64,000 nt of DNA from Chionoecetes opilio (lineage: Eukaryota; Arthropoda; Malacostraca; Decapoda; Majidae): contig JACEEZ010022897.1 of NCBI GenBank assembly GCA_016584305.1, forward strand, positions 111,001-175,000, given 5' to 3'. Below are positions 24,109 through 35,428 of this stretch, in pieces. The position numbers and the translations under genes are program-made. The notes below the pieces were generated by a model. It was not told where the DNA came from. It made no database searches and saw only the letters and a program-made list of their open reading frames with translations. Position 1 is the first letter of the stretch; every line of letters starts with the position of its first letter.

Positions 24109-25340
24109 TGCATGTGTGTACATGCAATATACATATGCGTAGGCCTTTCTCCCTTTTAAACTTCGCAACAAAGATTTCAGTGCTATAGTGATTTTCTATG
24201 ATATTAAAATAAATATAAGTACGTATTATGTATGTCTCACATTTTTTTTTTAAATGAAGTAATTTATAAACAACTGTAAATATAAGCAAAGTTTTATCCA
24301 ATAGCGAACTAATTCAAACATAGAGCCTGCACTTATATAAAAGAAAAAAATATATAAATCTACCTTTACATGATAGGTGAATATTGTGAAAATTATGATG
24401 GTAAATCTTTAAAAAAGTATCTTATAAGCTACTAAATACAGCAAGTACTTTTTTTTTACATAAGAGCACTTTAATCAAAGATAGTCACGGTTTACAATTT
24501 CTTGACAAAATGTCTTTTCCAGGACAAAAAAATATTTCCTATGCACATTGTTACATATATACTATTAATCCAGAACCCTCACATGAATGGACTGCCAAAT
24601 GTTCATCCAAGAGTGGCCTCTGAAAGAACTGTCACACTGCTGTTGCCACCACACACTTCTCACCTGAGGAAAAGTCACCTCTGCATGGAAAAAATTGCCT
24701 TTTCCACAAAATCTACTACAATAATATCCAAACCTTAAGTTATTTTTTAAATTTACAAATACTTACGCTACTCACCTGGGCTCACACTCAGAGCTTACAC
24801 CTCATCTTTATAAGGTTTAGGGTCCTGCAGCTACCAGGTGTTGACCTCCAACCAACGATTCCTAAAGTTGCAGAAGTCTCCATCGACTTGTGTTCAGTAT
24901 ATCAACAGAACGTATTAATATCAAACGAAATTTAAGAGACTTCATTATAGTGCTTGCTGTTATTATTGTAGTAGATTGTGGATTCACCTTTTTTTTTTAA
25001 TCATGCACTCTAAACAGATGGAGTAATATTTATACATATATCCTAAATAAAATAATGCCTGCATCTCTTTAGCTCTCACCAGTCCAAAGTCAATCTACTA
25101 ACATCTAACATAAAATATCGAGGCTGGGGTGAGAAGGCAATCAGAATAAGGGTTCGTGTTGAGCCTATTCATAAGTAATGAGAGCATTGGTGAAGTCCCT
25201 AACTTTCCTCCAATTCAATACAGTGGTTCAAAAGCAAAGAAAAGAAAAATAATACAAAATTTGATGTTGAAATAAAGAAATAATCATACTAACAATGGAG
25301 ATAATGACTAATTAGCAATGTCAAACCTGTAGTATCCTAC
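24102..25340. other. Intron sequence, mostly unassigned
   Basis: AT-rich sequence between the exons at 25341-25400 and 17760-17941, without transposon ends I recognise. On the minus strand a possible 9-codon alternative terminal exon lies at 24824-24795 (acceptor GTAGCTGCAG, peptide DPKPYKDEV then TAA). A good donor (CCCAG|GTGAGT) sits 30 bp further on. I do not regard this as established. Confidence 0.4.
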
Positions 25341-25400
25341 CTCACTTATGTCCATACCAACATCATCGTAATTAGTGCCAGGATCACCACTCTTGCGAGG
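25341..25400 (-). CDS. Host gene, small internal coding exon (second recognised)
   Basis: Exactly 60 bp on the minus strand. The acceptor CTTTTGAAACTTTCAG has a pyrimidine-rich tract and the donor is GAG|GTAGGA. It is phase 0 at both ends and encodes 20 residues with no stop, beginning PRKSGDP and ending GMDISE. Its acidic end joins directly to DSDEELP of the exon at 17941, and its start can follow the phase-0 donor of exon 1. Such short exons are missed by ORF-length searches. The protein is not identified. No other exon was found between 25.4 and 53.7 kb, although one could be missed since all phases are 0. Confidence 0.65.
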
Positions 25401-25991
25401 CTGAAAGTTTCAAAAGTAATTGTTAGGCTTCATTTCTAATGAATGCTTGATAATAATTCTGAAATGTATATTTTGCTGTCAACTGCCAAATCTAGATGCA
25501 ACAATCCATCATAACAATAAAATCAATGTGTATTAGTTCCCATGTATTTACTGAGAAACATCTTAGAAGTAGGTCAGCTTTTGATTTATTTACCTGTTCC
25601 ATGCCTTTCATGACTTTTCTGTTTTCTGACACCAAAGTTCTTAATACATGACTTGGCATGTATTGAAAGGATTGCATTCTGATTGGAAAGTATTATCCTC
25701 CAATGCTTCACTGCCCATTTATTTGTTGCAAAAATTCTAGCACAAAGAATGAAATCAATATTTTTCTCATGATTACGATGGTTATGCTTGAAAACTATAC
25801 ATAGTTCATCTCAGCATTTTGATAGACATACGTGTGTGATAGATGGCTTCACCCTCTAAATCAGCAATACCTGGGGGTCGCGCCCCCTAGAGAGGCGTGG
25901 GTAATTACCAAGGAGAGCGTGAGCCAGGAGAAAAATAAAGAACTGTCAAAAAGAATTATACGTGTGTGATAGATGGCTTCACCCTCTAAAT
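25401..25991. repeat. Intron sequence with a ~130-bp tandem duplication
   Basis: The segment 'acgtgtgtgatagatggctt' with the following 'gggggtcgcgcccc' block occurs at about 25830 and again at about 25960. The first copy lacks a few bases of the hAT terminus. The rest is unassigned. Confidence 0.5.
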
Positions 25992-26165
25992 CAGCAGTTC
26001 TTAACCTGGGGGTCGCGCCCCCCTAGAGGGACGTGGGTGATTACCAAGGAGGGCGTGAGCCAAGATAGAAAATGGAAGCACTGTCAAGAATTTCATTAAA
26101 CGAGATCTAATTAAATCTGCTGGGCATAATATGCAAGGTGGGTTTAAAAAGGTTAAGAAATACTG
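25992..26165. mobile_element. hAT MITE with 8-bp TSD
   Basis: The ends are CAGCAGTTCTTAACC and GGTTAAGAAATACTG, with duplications CTCTAAAT and CTCTTAAT (one mismatch). The interior begins ctgggggtcgcgcccc, a common hAT-MITE subterminal pattern. 174 bp, non-coding. Confidence 0.75.
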
Positions 26166-26284
26166 CTCTTAATCATGAAAAATGCAAGACTCTTAATTTT
26201 GAAAGAAATAACATAGAGTAGAATGTGAGATCAGAAGAAAGATAAAAGCTAAGTCAGACTCGAAGAAAGACTTCAATGTATAGT

Positions 26285-26610
26285 CAATCAATCATTGGGG
26301 GCTTAAGCCAAGGGGTGTGTCGCCTCGCTCACCCTACGACGCCACTCCGGGGGATCACCATGCAGGCTCCCTTTCCATACCAAGCAACTCTCGGCAGGAA
26401 ATATCAACTTGCCACAGCCACGAGCCTTGTGAGCGTCCCATTGGCCTCCTCCACACCGGATTCTCTTACAGATACTACAATTGGTGTGAAGTATCGGTTT
26501 CAGGGTAACGTACCACATGCCCATATAGCCGAAGTTGGCGCAGACTGACTATGCAGGTAATAGCCCTCGATTCAGTCTTACGGTGCAATCGCTGGTTTGC
26601 CGATTTGACG
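26285..26610 (-). repeat. 3' fragment of the 12.9-14.8 kb LINE family
   Basis: Shares the terminal 'tcaatcattgggggc' and the downstream C-terminal coding region (minus strand), with several deletions. It is cut at about 26610 by the foldback element. Confidence 0.75.
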
Positions 26611-26616
26611 GTTTGC

Positions 26617-27261
26617 AATAGACTAGACGACTGACCTCGATCTGCAATCTGATGGCCGTCTGGGAACTACCCGGCAGCTCAGAAGGTCGGGTCTCGGGAT
26701 GTCGGGCTTGACTTATTTTCCATTATTCCCTACCAAACCAGCTACAATTAAGTGTTGTCATGGTCAACATAGGCTTATGCAAAATGGAAATATACGAGTT
26801 TCACATTATTCATGGCGTTATAACAAGGATTGTTGGCAAAATAGAAGCATTCGATCACAGGTGTCCTACAACATTCTACTAAATACTGTAGAGGAATGCT
26901 TCAAGGCAGGTGTATGGGTTAATATTACCTCCATGTATGCAAAGAGAAGGTAATATTAACCCATACACCCGCCTTGAAGCATTCCTCTACTGTATTTAGT
27001 AGAATATTGTAGGACACCTGTGATCGAATGCTTCTATTTTGCCAATAATCCTCGTTATAACACCATGAATAACGTGAAACTCGTATATTTCCATTTTGCA
27101 TAAGCCTATGTTGACCATGACAACACTTAATTGTAGCTGGTTTGGTAGGGAATAATGGAAAGAAAGTCAAGCCCGACATCCCGAAACCCGACCTTCTGAG
27201 CTGCCGGGTAGTTCCCAGACGGCCACCAGATGGCAGATCGAGCTCAGTCGTCTAGTCTATT
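26617..27261. mobile_element. 645-bp foldback element, arms of 314 bp
   Basis: Left arm 26617-26930 and right arm 26948-27261 are near-perfect inverted copies (ends aatagactagacgac and gtcgtctagtctatt) separated by only 17 bp. The DNA or RNA could form one very long hairpin. No protein is supported. A second, broken member is at 41085-42167. Confidence 0.85.
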
Positions 27262-28286
27262 GTTGGATAGATATCGCGCCTACAATGCCCCCGCTGCCCG
27301 CCCCCAAGCGCCTGTCATTATGTCTCAAATTATTAAGCTCTAGTGGCATCATTAAGATGTTTGTCACTTACATCACCTTTATAGGGAATATGTGTGCAAT
27401 ATGTATAGTACAAGAATTTTGTTTTGTGTGTGTGTAATTTAAGAAATATAGCAAAAAGAAATACTAGTGTATAAACATGAGCACTCAGGCGTCACTTATA
27501 GCATCTTTAGGCAAGGGCTGTGTTCAGTAAAGCAACGCGCATGACTGCACACAGAGGCGCACGGTGACGGCAGCATAGAGTATACCTAGCGCATGCTCCC
27601 GCACTACAGCCCTGGGAGGAAGATCGCCACCGAGTTGCCAGCTCGCGCCACAATAAGGATATGTAAAGAAAGGGCAAAGAAAGCTTCTCCTCTTCTCGCC
27701 TCTTTAACCCATACAGCCCCGCTGACGGCTCTTAGCCGTCGCAACTTTTCAACCTTGTATCTCCGTACATAAGGGTCATAGCGTTTCAATATTCACACAC
27801 ATGGCGAGTCAGAATGTGAAGCAAGTATACACATCTTGGCAACTCATCTCCCATCCCTCCCGCGCCCCTCAACGCTTGATTTCTTTGTGCGCCTAGACCA
27901 TGCTTTCTGCTCCATGTGAACAGTCATGTCCAACCGCGCTTGACACCTCCGCCCTGCAAAGGACCATCTCCTTTGTGTCATCGCTGTGGGTGTCTGTGCT
28001 CCTGCTCGCCTAGTAGAGCGACACTTCTCTTTGTGCAAGCGACACGCTACTTTGTGTATGCAATTATGACAAACGTATGTAAATATTATTCACTCCTACT
28101 AAATGTTTTCTTGTCTTTCTTTTACTTTTCACTTTTCGGGAGGGAAATGATAAACTGAAATTTTGAGAGCTGAAAGGTAGAGGCTCGGTAGCTGAAGCTG
28201 CTTCATCGCCATGGTAACCAACACGCAGCCCGGCTGTTGTGCCAAACCTTCACATAAAAAATTGATCTATGTTACTAAAAGAAGTA

Positions 28287-29029
28287 CCGTATTTTATGGC
28301 TTATAAGACGCTGCATCTTGGAAGACGCACCCTGATTTTGGAAGGAAATTTCTAAAAAAAAAAAAAAAAGATTTACTACAGATAGGAAATAGTAAAATCT
28401 ACTGATTTTCTCGGTAGGCGGTGGTCCGAAGTGTCTTTCTGCTGCTTCTGTTCCCATGTTTTTTAGAGTATCGTATAACTTCTAGCTTGTATGTGATAAT
28501 TTCCAAGACTGAAAAGAGCTTGTGATACGTGTGACAGCCTGGTGGTAAATGATACATCAACAATCAACACTAGCAGACAATAGTCGGCGCTGTTGGAATG
28601 GACTCAGTCGTCAGGTGGTCAGTGCGGAGTCGATAGGGGTCTTTAAAAGGAGTCTGGATAAATTCATGGATGGGGAAGAGAGGTGGATGTAGGTGGTGTT
28701 AAGTAACAGGACCTACCACGTGTAGGTCTCGCGGCTTCTTGTAGCTTCCATATTTTCTTATGTTCTTATGTTAGCGCCAATCTGCCAAGGCGGAAAGGTT
28801 CCCACCAGTACCATAGTAAACATCACAGGGTGAGGACAGATCAGTTGATTTGAATGTCTTATGGTATTCTAAATATTCTTAACAGGTAAGTACTGAGGTT
28901 ACATCATATACGAGGCTGAATTGAATAGCTACCTAAGCTAACCTATAACATTCGTCTTGGAAGACGCATTAGTATTTTTCAGGGTATTTTTTAGGGGGAA
29001 AAGTGAGTCTTATAACCCATAAAATACAG
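28287..29029. mobile_element. Tigger-like MITE, family C, carrying a LINE piece
   Basis: The ends ccgtattttatggcttataa and cccataaaatacag have TA flanks. The core matches 19641-20566. A CR1-type 3' fragment is inserted at about 28597-28775. Confidence 0.7.
28597..28775 (+). repeat. CR1-type LINE 3' end
   Basis: Encodes a remnant VFKRSLDKFMDGEER-like C-terminus (seen as GVFKRSLDKFMDGEERW), and ends with two 'cttatgtt' units, a short CR1-style 3' repeat. It splits 'ggcgctgtt / agcgccaatctgcc' of the host MITE. Confidence 0.55.
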
Positions 29030-29860
29030 TATAGCTACTCATAAACATTACAAGTGCATTATGTCGTGACTCCTACGTGTTTAAGTAGCAAGTACAACAC
29101 ACTTGTGATATGAACCAATGCCTGATGCTTGACGCTGACGGACATTTGGCACCGCCGCACCTATGTACCTGATACAAGCCGCGCGGGAGATTTAAAGCTA
29201 TGGTCGGCAAGTAGAACCCCCCCTCCCCTAGTGACTACTAAATGGCTATGATGAGCGATTTTTTGGGATTTACGTGTCATAACTATGGGAGTTTAACAGA
29301 TTTCCGTGAGAAAAGAAATGGTAAAAATTGACGGGTCTGGGCCTAACAAAATTATACTTTTTTGCCAGGGCTCAATGGGTTAATATTTCATTTTCTGATG
29401 CTATAACTTCTGCTGCATCAAGTACAGGGTCATCAGCAAGTTATTCTGCAACAATAAGAATAGCCAGAGATAAATTTTGACAGCTGCTATCTCGGTAGCA
29501 ATGTTTATTGTGAAGCGTTCAATATTGTTCAGTAGGGAGAGTGTGAGTGTGTAGGGGGGGGGGGGGGTGACCGCTACTGAGCGCAACAGTGGTGTCACTC
29601 TGGGGATATGCAAGGTAAGGTCTTCAGTGTTTGAGGTGCTTAATGTGTTGGAGGCGATGTGGAGGCTGGCTGATGAAGTGGATGGCACAAAGGAGATGGA
29701 AGAAGCTGCAGAAAACTCTGATAATTCGAACGATGTGCGAACAATTCGAACTACAGTTCGGATTATGTTAAGTTGTTGAAAAATTCAAACTGGGCCTGAA
29801 ACAGGTCGAATTATCCTAAGTACGAATGATACGGGTTCGAATTAGAGACGGTTTACTGTA

Positions 29861-30765
29861 CACTAAACCCTCTCTAATTTGAACTAATTGGGGGGAGACC
29901 TAGGTCGAATTAGCCGAAAGTTTGAATTATCTGATGGTTACCTTATCCCCTCCACACAATAAGAACTCACTCAAACATGCCACAACAGCACAGATTGTAT
30001 TACTTGTACTCCCCAAAACATGGCTAATACTGAAGTCTTGAAATGCAGTACTACTGTACACTGAGCCCTCAGGTGTCACTGATAGCGTCTTCAGGCAAGG
30101 GCTGCGTTCAGTAAGGCAACGCGCATGTGTGCACACGGAGGCGCACGGTGACGTAGGCACACAGTATGCCTGGTGCAAGCTACCCTCGCACTACAGATCT
30201 TGGAGGTGGATGGCTGTTGATTTGCCAGCTCGCGCTACTATAAGGGTATGCAAACAAAGGGCAAAGAAAGCCTCTCCTCTTTCCTCTCCTCTTCTTGCCT
30301 CTTTAATATTTCATTTCCTGCAGCTATAACTTCTGCTGCATCAAATACAGGGTCATCAGCAAGTTATTCTTCAACAATACGAATAACCACAGAAATTAAT
30401 TTTGGCTGCTGCTATCTTGGCAGCAATGTAAATTGTGAAGCGTTCAGTAGGGAGGGTGCGGGGTGGTGGGGGGGTGACCGCTACTGGCAGGTGTCACTCT
30501 GAGGATTTGTAAGGTAAGGTCTTCAGTGCTTGAGGTGCTTAATGTGTTGGAGGCGATGTGGAGGCTGGCTGACGAAGTGGATGGCACAGAGGAGGTGAAA
30601 GATGCTGCAGAAAACTCTGACAATTCGAACAATGTGCAGACAATTCGAACTTCAGTTCGGATTATGGAAAGTTGGAAAGTTGTTGAAAATTTTGAACTTT
30701 GCCTGAAACAGGTCAAATTATCCGAAGTTTGAATCATACGAGTTTGAATTAGAGAGGGTTTACTG
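29861..30765. mobile_element. Tigger family D copy, uninterrupted
   Basis: Begins CACTAAACCCTCTCTAATTT at the same TA (29859-29860) that ends the preceding copy and terminates gagagggtttactg plus TA. The plus-strand segment LNVLEAMWRLADEVDGTEEV and KDAAENSDNSN near 30535-30640 is the conserved acidic piece shared by all copies. No complete transposase remains. Confidence 0.7.
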
Positions 30766-30780
30766 TATATCAATAGAAAG

Positions 30781-31020
30781 CTAATACAATTCCGCTTCTT
30801 TTAATATACTCCATTTTAAAATCTGTTTCACAAAATTTTAAATGGTGACGAGTGACTGAAAAAAAACTGCATTTACTGTTCATGTTCATGTTCTATTTAT
30901 TCATAGTTTCATATTGGTATATATTTTGTGTGTTTAACTGTGTTCTATGTGATAATCTTACAGAAGAAATATTTCTGAAGATAACAGTATATCATTTATA
31001 TTGATAAACGTATTTGGTAG
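30781..31020. repeat. Fragment of the 38.6/43.0-kb foldback family
   Basis: Shares 'aaagctaat-c-attccgcttct' and 'gataacagtatatcatttat' with the arrays at 38551-39455 and 43013-43712, with an unrelated middle. Confidence 0.5.
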
Positions 31021-31099
31021 AGGGCAAACTACTCTGGAAAGTAACCCCCCCCCCCCCCCGAGTATTCAGGGGGCCTCGACAAGACGCGCGCCTCAAATG

Positions 31100-31490
31100 T
31101 GTCTCCAGGTGACCGCATCTCTCGCTTTGAGGCACGCCTGTCCACCCCTCACTCGCCGCCCCGGGTGAAAAGAGGCATCGTGTGACGAGACCTTTAGCAT
31201 CATTTGTCCTTTCTCTATACATTCTTTTATCCACCTCATATCTTGATCGTTGCCACTGTTTGAATGTGATTCTTTTCTCTTTAATTTTCTGTTGCACCTC
31301 TTCATTCCACCACCAAGTCTCCCTTTCTCTACCTCTTCCTCAAGATGTTAGTCCACACACCTCTTCTCCAGCTCTCAGTATGCTTGCTTTCCTGCAAGTG
31401 GTGCCAGTCTCCCTCTCCTCCTTCCATCTTTGTTGCAATTTTTTTTTGAAACTCCTGTCTCTTGTTGGCCTCTTTCACTAATGATAAGGA
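31100..31490 (-). pseudogene. LINE fragment, endonuclease-RT linker
   Basis: The minus strand reads ETWWWNEEVQQKIKEKRITF, then KQWQRSRYEVDKRMYRERTN and DAKGLVTR. The WWN(E/D)EV block followed by a basic helix and KxxYxxxRxxAK is characteristic of the region between endonuclease and RT in RTE/CR1-like LINEs. Flanking frames are broken. It may belong to the same LINE as 40450-41084. Confidence 0.6.
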
Positions 31491-31603
31491 TGAGTGGAAA
31501 TCATCAAAAGGAATTTTAACTAGGTTTTAGAATTCTTTCACAACCTTATTTAGCTTTAGTTGAACCCATCTCAAAATATATGCATTGTTCGTCCGTATAC
31601 GTA

Positions 31604-32187
31604 CACACAACCCTCGTTTTCCCGGACCTCCATTTCCTGGATATCGGATTTGCCGGACAAAATCCGAGGTCCGGGTTTATGTCAGAGTCCCGGACAAATG
31701 CCTGGTCCAGTCCGTAAATTGACAAAGTTGTCCGCCGGTCCGAGCGTCTCCTGCTACCCCTGGTCAGTGTCCGCGCCTCCCGCCAGGTGGCAGCATGCTC
31801 AGCGGTCGTATTGTTTACATTTGGGCACACGCACTCACGGTTCACCTGCACCACCTCCGTCAGTCCCCTGACCCCCACTGCCCCTGGTGCCTCACCTGTG
31901 CCTTCCTGAGGAAAACAGGTCAACCACAGCGCCTGTGATAGCATCATAGGACATCACCAGGGCTCATAGTGTTCCCCAAGGGATCCTCGCAGACCTAAAA
32001 ACAACAACAAAATGACGTAAAAGTCCGTAGCGGGGTAGTTGTTATTGGCGGTTGCCGGACAGTAAATACTAGAGTAGGATAAACGTCCGGGGGCGGGTAA
32101 TGGCCTCGGACTTTTGCGATTCCCGGGCTATTGCGGTTCCCGGACCAGTGCTCCCCCCTATTAGTCCGGGAAAATGAGGGTTGTGTG
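31604..32187. mobile_element. Tigger-type MITE family G with LINE 3' end (reverse copy)
   Basis: Starts CACACAACCCTCGTTTTCCC at a TA; the right end is the inverse. Relative to 32828-33729 it lies in the opposite orientation. It holds one chimeric unit plus the true LINE 3' UTR and AAC tail (about 31890-32010), which matches 3368-3493. LINE sequence corresponding to about 3200-3368 is deleted. This copy preserves the junction from which the tandem arrays can be derived. Confidence 0.7.
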
Positions 32188-32333
32188 TTTTTATAAACCA
32201 AAAACCCATTTAATTAAGTCATGAAGGAAAAAACTACAACTGGAATTATCTAATCTAGAGTACAAACAGAAATGTATGTGTGATATTCCAATTCAAAAAG
32301 CTCATGGTAAGATTCTACAAGATTGACAAGATA

Positions 32334-32590
32334 CAGTATTCCCTCGCTATACAATGCTTCTCTTTACGACATTTTGGTTAAATTATCGCTCTTTAGTACC
32401 CTTTGCTCTTTGTACGCTGGCTCTTGCTCAATTATACGGTCGTGCGAGCGATCCTTGATGTTGTCTAAGCTGCCTGCAAACTCTAGAGTCAAGTGCCTCC
32501 GATATCAAGCCCAAGAGAGCCAGGAAGAGCTTAAGTATGGAGTCCAAGCTTAACATTGTAGAGCCCTTCCTCCCTTGTCGGCCGCTCCAT
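32334..32590 (+). pseudogene. Tigger-type terminus and transposase N-terminal remnant
   Basis: A TA followed by CAGTATTCCCTCGCTATAC looks like a Tigger-type end. At about 32496-32580 the plus strand encodes SDIKPKRARKSLSMESKLNI and VEPFLP, the basic N-terminus and first helix of a Tigger transposase. The protein stops there and no matching right end is visible. Confidence 0.55.
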
Positions 32591-32827
32591 ATATTACCCC
32601 CTCCCCACCACCGATAATGCTGATGATCAGTGAGGGTTTCAGATGACAAGACAGGTGAGTTTCACATCTTTATTTCTTTATTCATCTATATTTCTTTATT
32701 TCTTTTATATTTTTATTATTTTATTTGTGTTATCACACAAATGAACATGTATTTTATGTTTCTATTAGCTTATGCAATGATTTCAATTCAGTACAATAGT
32801 ACATAATACAACATATATATATATATA

Positions 32828-33729
32828 CACACAAACCTAGTTTTCCCGGACTAATAGGGGGGAGCACTGGTGTGGGAACCGCAAAAGTCCGGGAATCGCA
32901 ACATTCCAGGAATTAGCCTTTAAACGAAAGAAAAAAAAAAAAAAGTCCATTACCCACCCCCGGACGTTTATCCTACTCTAGTATTTACTGTCCGGCAACT
33001 GCCAATATCAACTACCCCGCCGCGTACTTTTACGTCCGCTGAGCATGCTGCCACCTGGCGGGAAGCAGCAGAAAGTGTTCAATAGTCTCAGAGTTGTTCC
33101 TGCATCAGGGGCAGTGGGGGTCAGGGGACTAACGGAGGCGGTGCAGGTGAACCGTGAGTGTCGTGTGCCTAAATGTAAGCAATACGATCGCTGAGCATGC
33201 TGCCACCTGGCGGGAGGCAGCAGTGTTCAATAGTCTCAAGAGACGTTCCTGCACCAGGGGCAGTGGGGGTCAGGGGACTAACGGAGGCTGTGCAGGTGAG
33301 CCGTGAGTGTCGTGTGTCCAAATGTAAACAATACGACCGCTGAGGATGCTGCCACCTGGCGGGAGGCAGCAGAAAGTGTTCAATAGTCTCAGAGATGTTC
33401 CTGCACCAGGGGCAGTGGGAGTCAGGGGACTGACGGAGGCTGTGCAGGTGAACTGTGAGTGTCGTGTGCCCAAATGTAAACAATACGACCGCTGAGCATG
33501 CTGCCACCTGGCGGGAGGCCCGGACACTGACCAGGGGTGACAGGAGATGCTCGGACCGCCGGACAACTTTGTCAATTTACGAACAGAACTCGGCATTTCA
33601 ACGTTAAAAAAAAAAAATTAATAACAAATAAAAAAATGTCTGGGACTCTGACATATCCCCGGACCTCGGATTTTGTCTGGCAAATCCGATATCCGGGAAA
33701 TGGAGGTCCGGGAAATCGAGGTTTGTGTG
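32828..33729. mobile_element. Tigger-type MITE family G, complete
   Basis: 902 bp with ends CACACAAACCTAGTTTTCCC and inverse, TA on each side. Subterminal 'cccgga' and 'tccggg' motifs are repeated. The interior contains the chimeric tandem array 33037-33520. Confidence 0.75.
33037..33520 (-). repeat. LINE/MITE chimeric tandem repeat, about 150 bp x 3+
   Basis: Units start at 33037, 33189, 33338 and 33490 (periods 152, 149 and 152 bp; the last is partial). They are of the same composition as 22400-23076, encoding LINE zinc-knuckle pieces on the minus strand. Confidence 0.85.
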
Positions 33730-33899
33730 TATATGTACAGTACACTACCCTCCCGAGTTTCACGCTATGCGAGTTTCGCGATCCTCGAGTTTCGCGCTGA
33801 GTCCTAAATTCTTACCATCCCGACTTTCGCGCATTATATCCCCGAGTTTCGTGGGTTTTTTTTTTTTTTTTTTTTTTTTTTGGTGTGTGTGTATGTGTG

Positions 33900-34200
33900 C
33901 GCCTCCAGCACCGTTAGGCAGTGACCTCCAGGGGTGGGATGGTAGGCCCTGAAGGTTAATTTGAGGGCTGTGATGGTTGGCCCTTGCCCGTGGTGGCGCA
34001 CAGAATTTCTATAGTGACGCCTGTGATTAGAGGCTCATGCCGCCCCCTGTGTCCTCCGATGCACTCGCAATCAAAGGTAGAGTTAATGGGCAGCGTCTGG
34101 GTGTTCTTAGGCCACTCAACGGTGCAGAGAAAGATTTTAAGTGGATTTTACAACCCCTCATCAAGGATCGAACTCAGGTCACCGAGAACGCCACTCGAAG
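33900..34200 (-). repeat. SINE-B copy
   Basis: A nearly full reverse copy of the SINE at 17330-17672, from ggcagtgacctccagg to the tRNA-like head near 34160-34200 (gatcgaactcaggtcaccga). It ends at the cttcttcttcttgtgacc interspersed repeat. Confidence 0.7.
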
Positions 34201-34319
34201 ACTTCTTCTTCTTCTTGTGACCTTTTCTGCTTAGTATCACTTTGTAGGTCGTCTGTCAAGCTCGTGCTCGAGCTTGACACATATCTTGACGCTAACCACT
34301 CTGCTACCGCTTAGCTCCC

Positions 34320-35428
34320 ATAAGAGTAACAAAAATGGGTAACACAAAGCCCGCTTAGTTGCCAGTCCCTATAAAGAAGACAGTAAGAGAATAAAATAAA
34401 AACAGAGGGGTAGGCCAATTTAGTTCGGGACGTGTCTTGTTACTCTTCTTTTGAAAAGATTTAAGTCATAGGAAAGTGGAGCAATAGAAACAGGAAGAGA
34501 GTTCCAGAGTTTACCAGTGAAAGGAATGAAAGAGTAAAGATACTGATTAACTCTTGCATTAGGAAGATGGACAGAATAGGGATGAGAATGAGTAGAAAGT
34601 CTTGTGCAGCGAGGCCGTGGGAGTGGGGGAGGCATGCAGATAGCAAGTTCAGAAGAGCAGTGAGCATGAAAATAACGGTAGAAGAGAGCAAGAGAAGCAA
34701 CATTGCAGCGGTGATTTAAGGATTGAAGACAGTCTGTCAGAGGAGAGGAGTTGATGAGACGAAAAGCTTTTGACTCAACCCTGTTTAGGAGAGCTGTATG
34801 AGTGGATCCTCCCCAAACATGTGAGACATACTCCATACATGGGCGGATAAGGCCCCTGTAGAGAGCAAGCAATTGGGAGGGAGAAAAAAAAGGACGCAGA
34901 TGCCACAGGACACCTAACTTCTTAGAAGCTGTTTTAGCAAGAGATGAGATGTGAGATTTCCAGTTCAGATCTTTAGTAAAGGATAGTCCTAGAATGTTCA
35001 TTGTAGAAGAAGGAGACAGTTGAGTGTCATTGAAGAAGAGGGGATAGTTATCTGGTAGGTTTTGTCGAGTAGATAGGTGAAGAAATTGGGTTTTTGAGGC
35101 ATTGAACAAAACAAGGTTTGCTTTGCCCCAATCAGAAATTATAGAAAGATCAGAAGTTAGGCGCTCGGTGGCATCTCTCCGTGAATCACTTAGTTCCTGT
35201 TGAGTTGGACGTCTAATAAACGACGTTGAAAAATGCAGGGTAGAATCATCAGCGTAGGAGTGGATAGGGCTTTGAGTTAGACTTTAAAGATCATTAATAA
35301 ATAATAGAAAGAGAGTGGGTGATAGGACAGAAACCTGGGGAACACCACTATTGATAGATTTAGGTGAAGAACAATGTCCATCTACAGTAGCTGCAATAGA
35401 ACGGTTTGAAAGGAAACTTAAAATGTTG
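34320..35428 (-). pseudogene. Jockey/CR1-type LINE, C-terminal RT half
   Basis: On the minus strand the frame from 35428 gives LSFLSNRSIAATVDGH, SGVPQVSVLSPTLFLLFIND, a single in-frame stop, then HSYADDSTLHFSTS with an intact YADD box. From 35109 to 34420 an open 229-residue stretch follows: NILGLSFTKDLNWKSHI, ALYRGLIRPCMEYVSHVWGG, RVESKAFRLINS and GKLWNSLPVSIAPLSYDLNL, the standard thumb/C-terminal region. The 3' UTR (34410-34320) matches a piece at 22200-22290. It is 5'-truncated at about 35428. Confidence 0.85.

Larger units (their letters stand above)
27708..29379. mobile_element. piggyBac-like element with TTAA duplication
   Basis: TTAA (27704-27707 and 29380-29383) flanks short inverted ends CCCATACAGCCC and GGGCTCAATGGG. 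The undisturbed target 'cttgcctcttTAAtatttca' is visible in the sister Tigger copy near 30296-30315. It encodes no transposase I can recognise. A family-C Tigger is nested within. Confidence 0.7.
27262..29858. mobile_element. Tigger family D copy, left end not found, heavily invaded
   Basis: The right end is at 29858 (gagacggtttactg then TA). The interior matches the neighbouring copy 29861-30765 on both sides of a TTAA insertion: 'caagggctgtgttcagtaaa' to 'ctcgcctcttTAA' at 27500-27707 and 'tatttcattttctg' onward at 29384. The bases 27262-27480 are unassigned. Confidence 0.6.

Noticed and set aside
23930..24171. Cys-Val and Thr-His repeat frames
   Set aside because: Artefacts of the (TG)n microsatellite.
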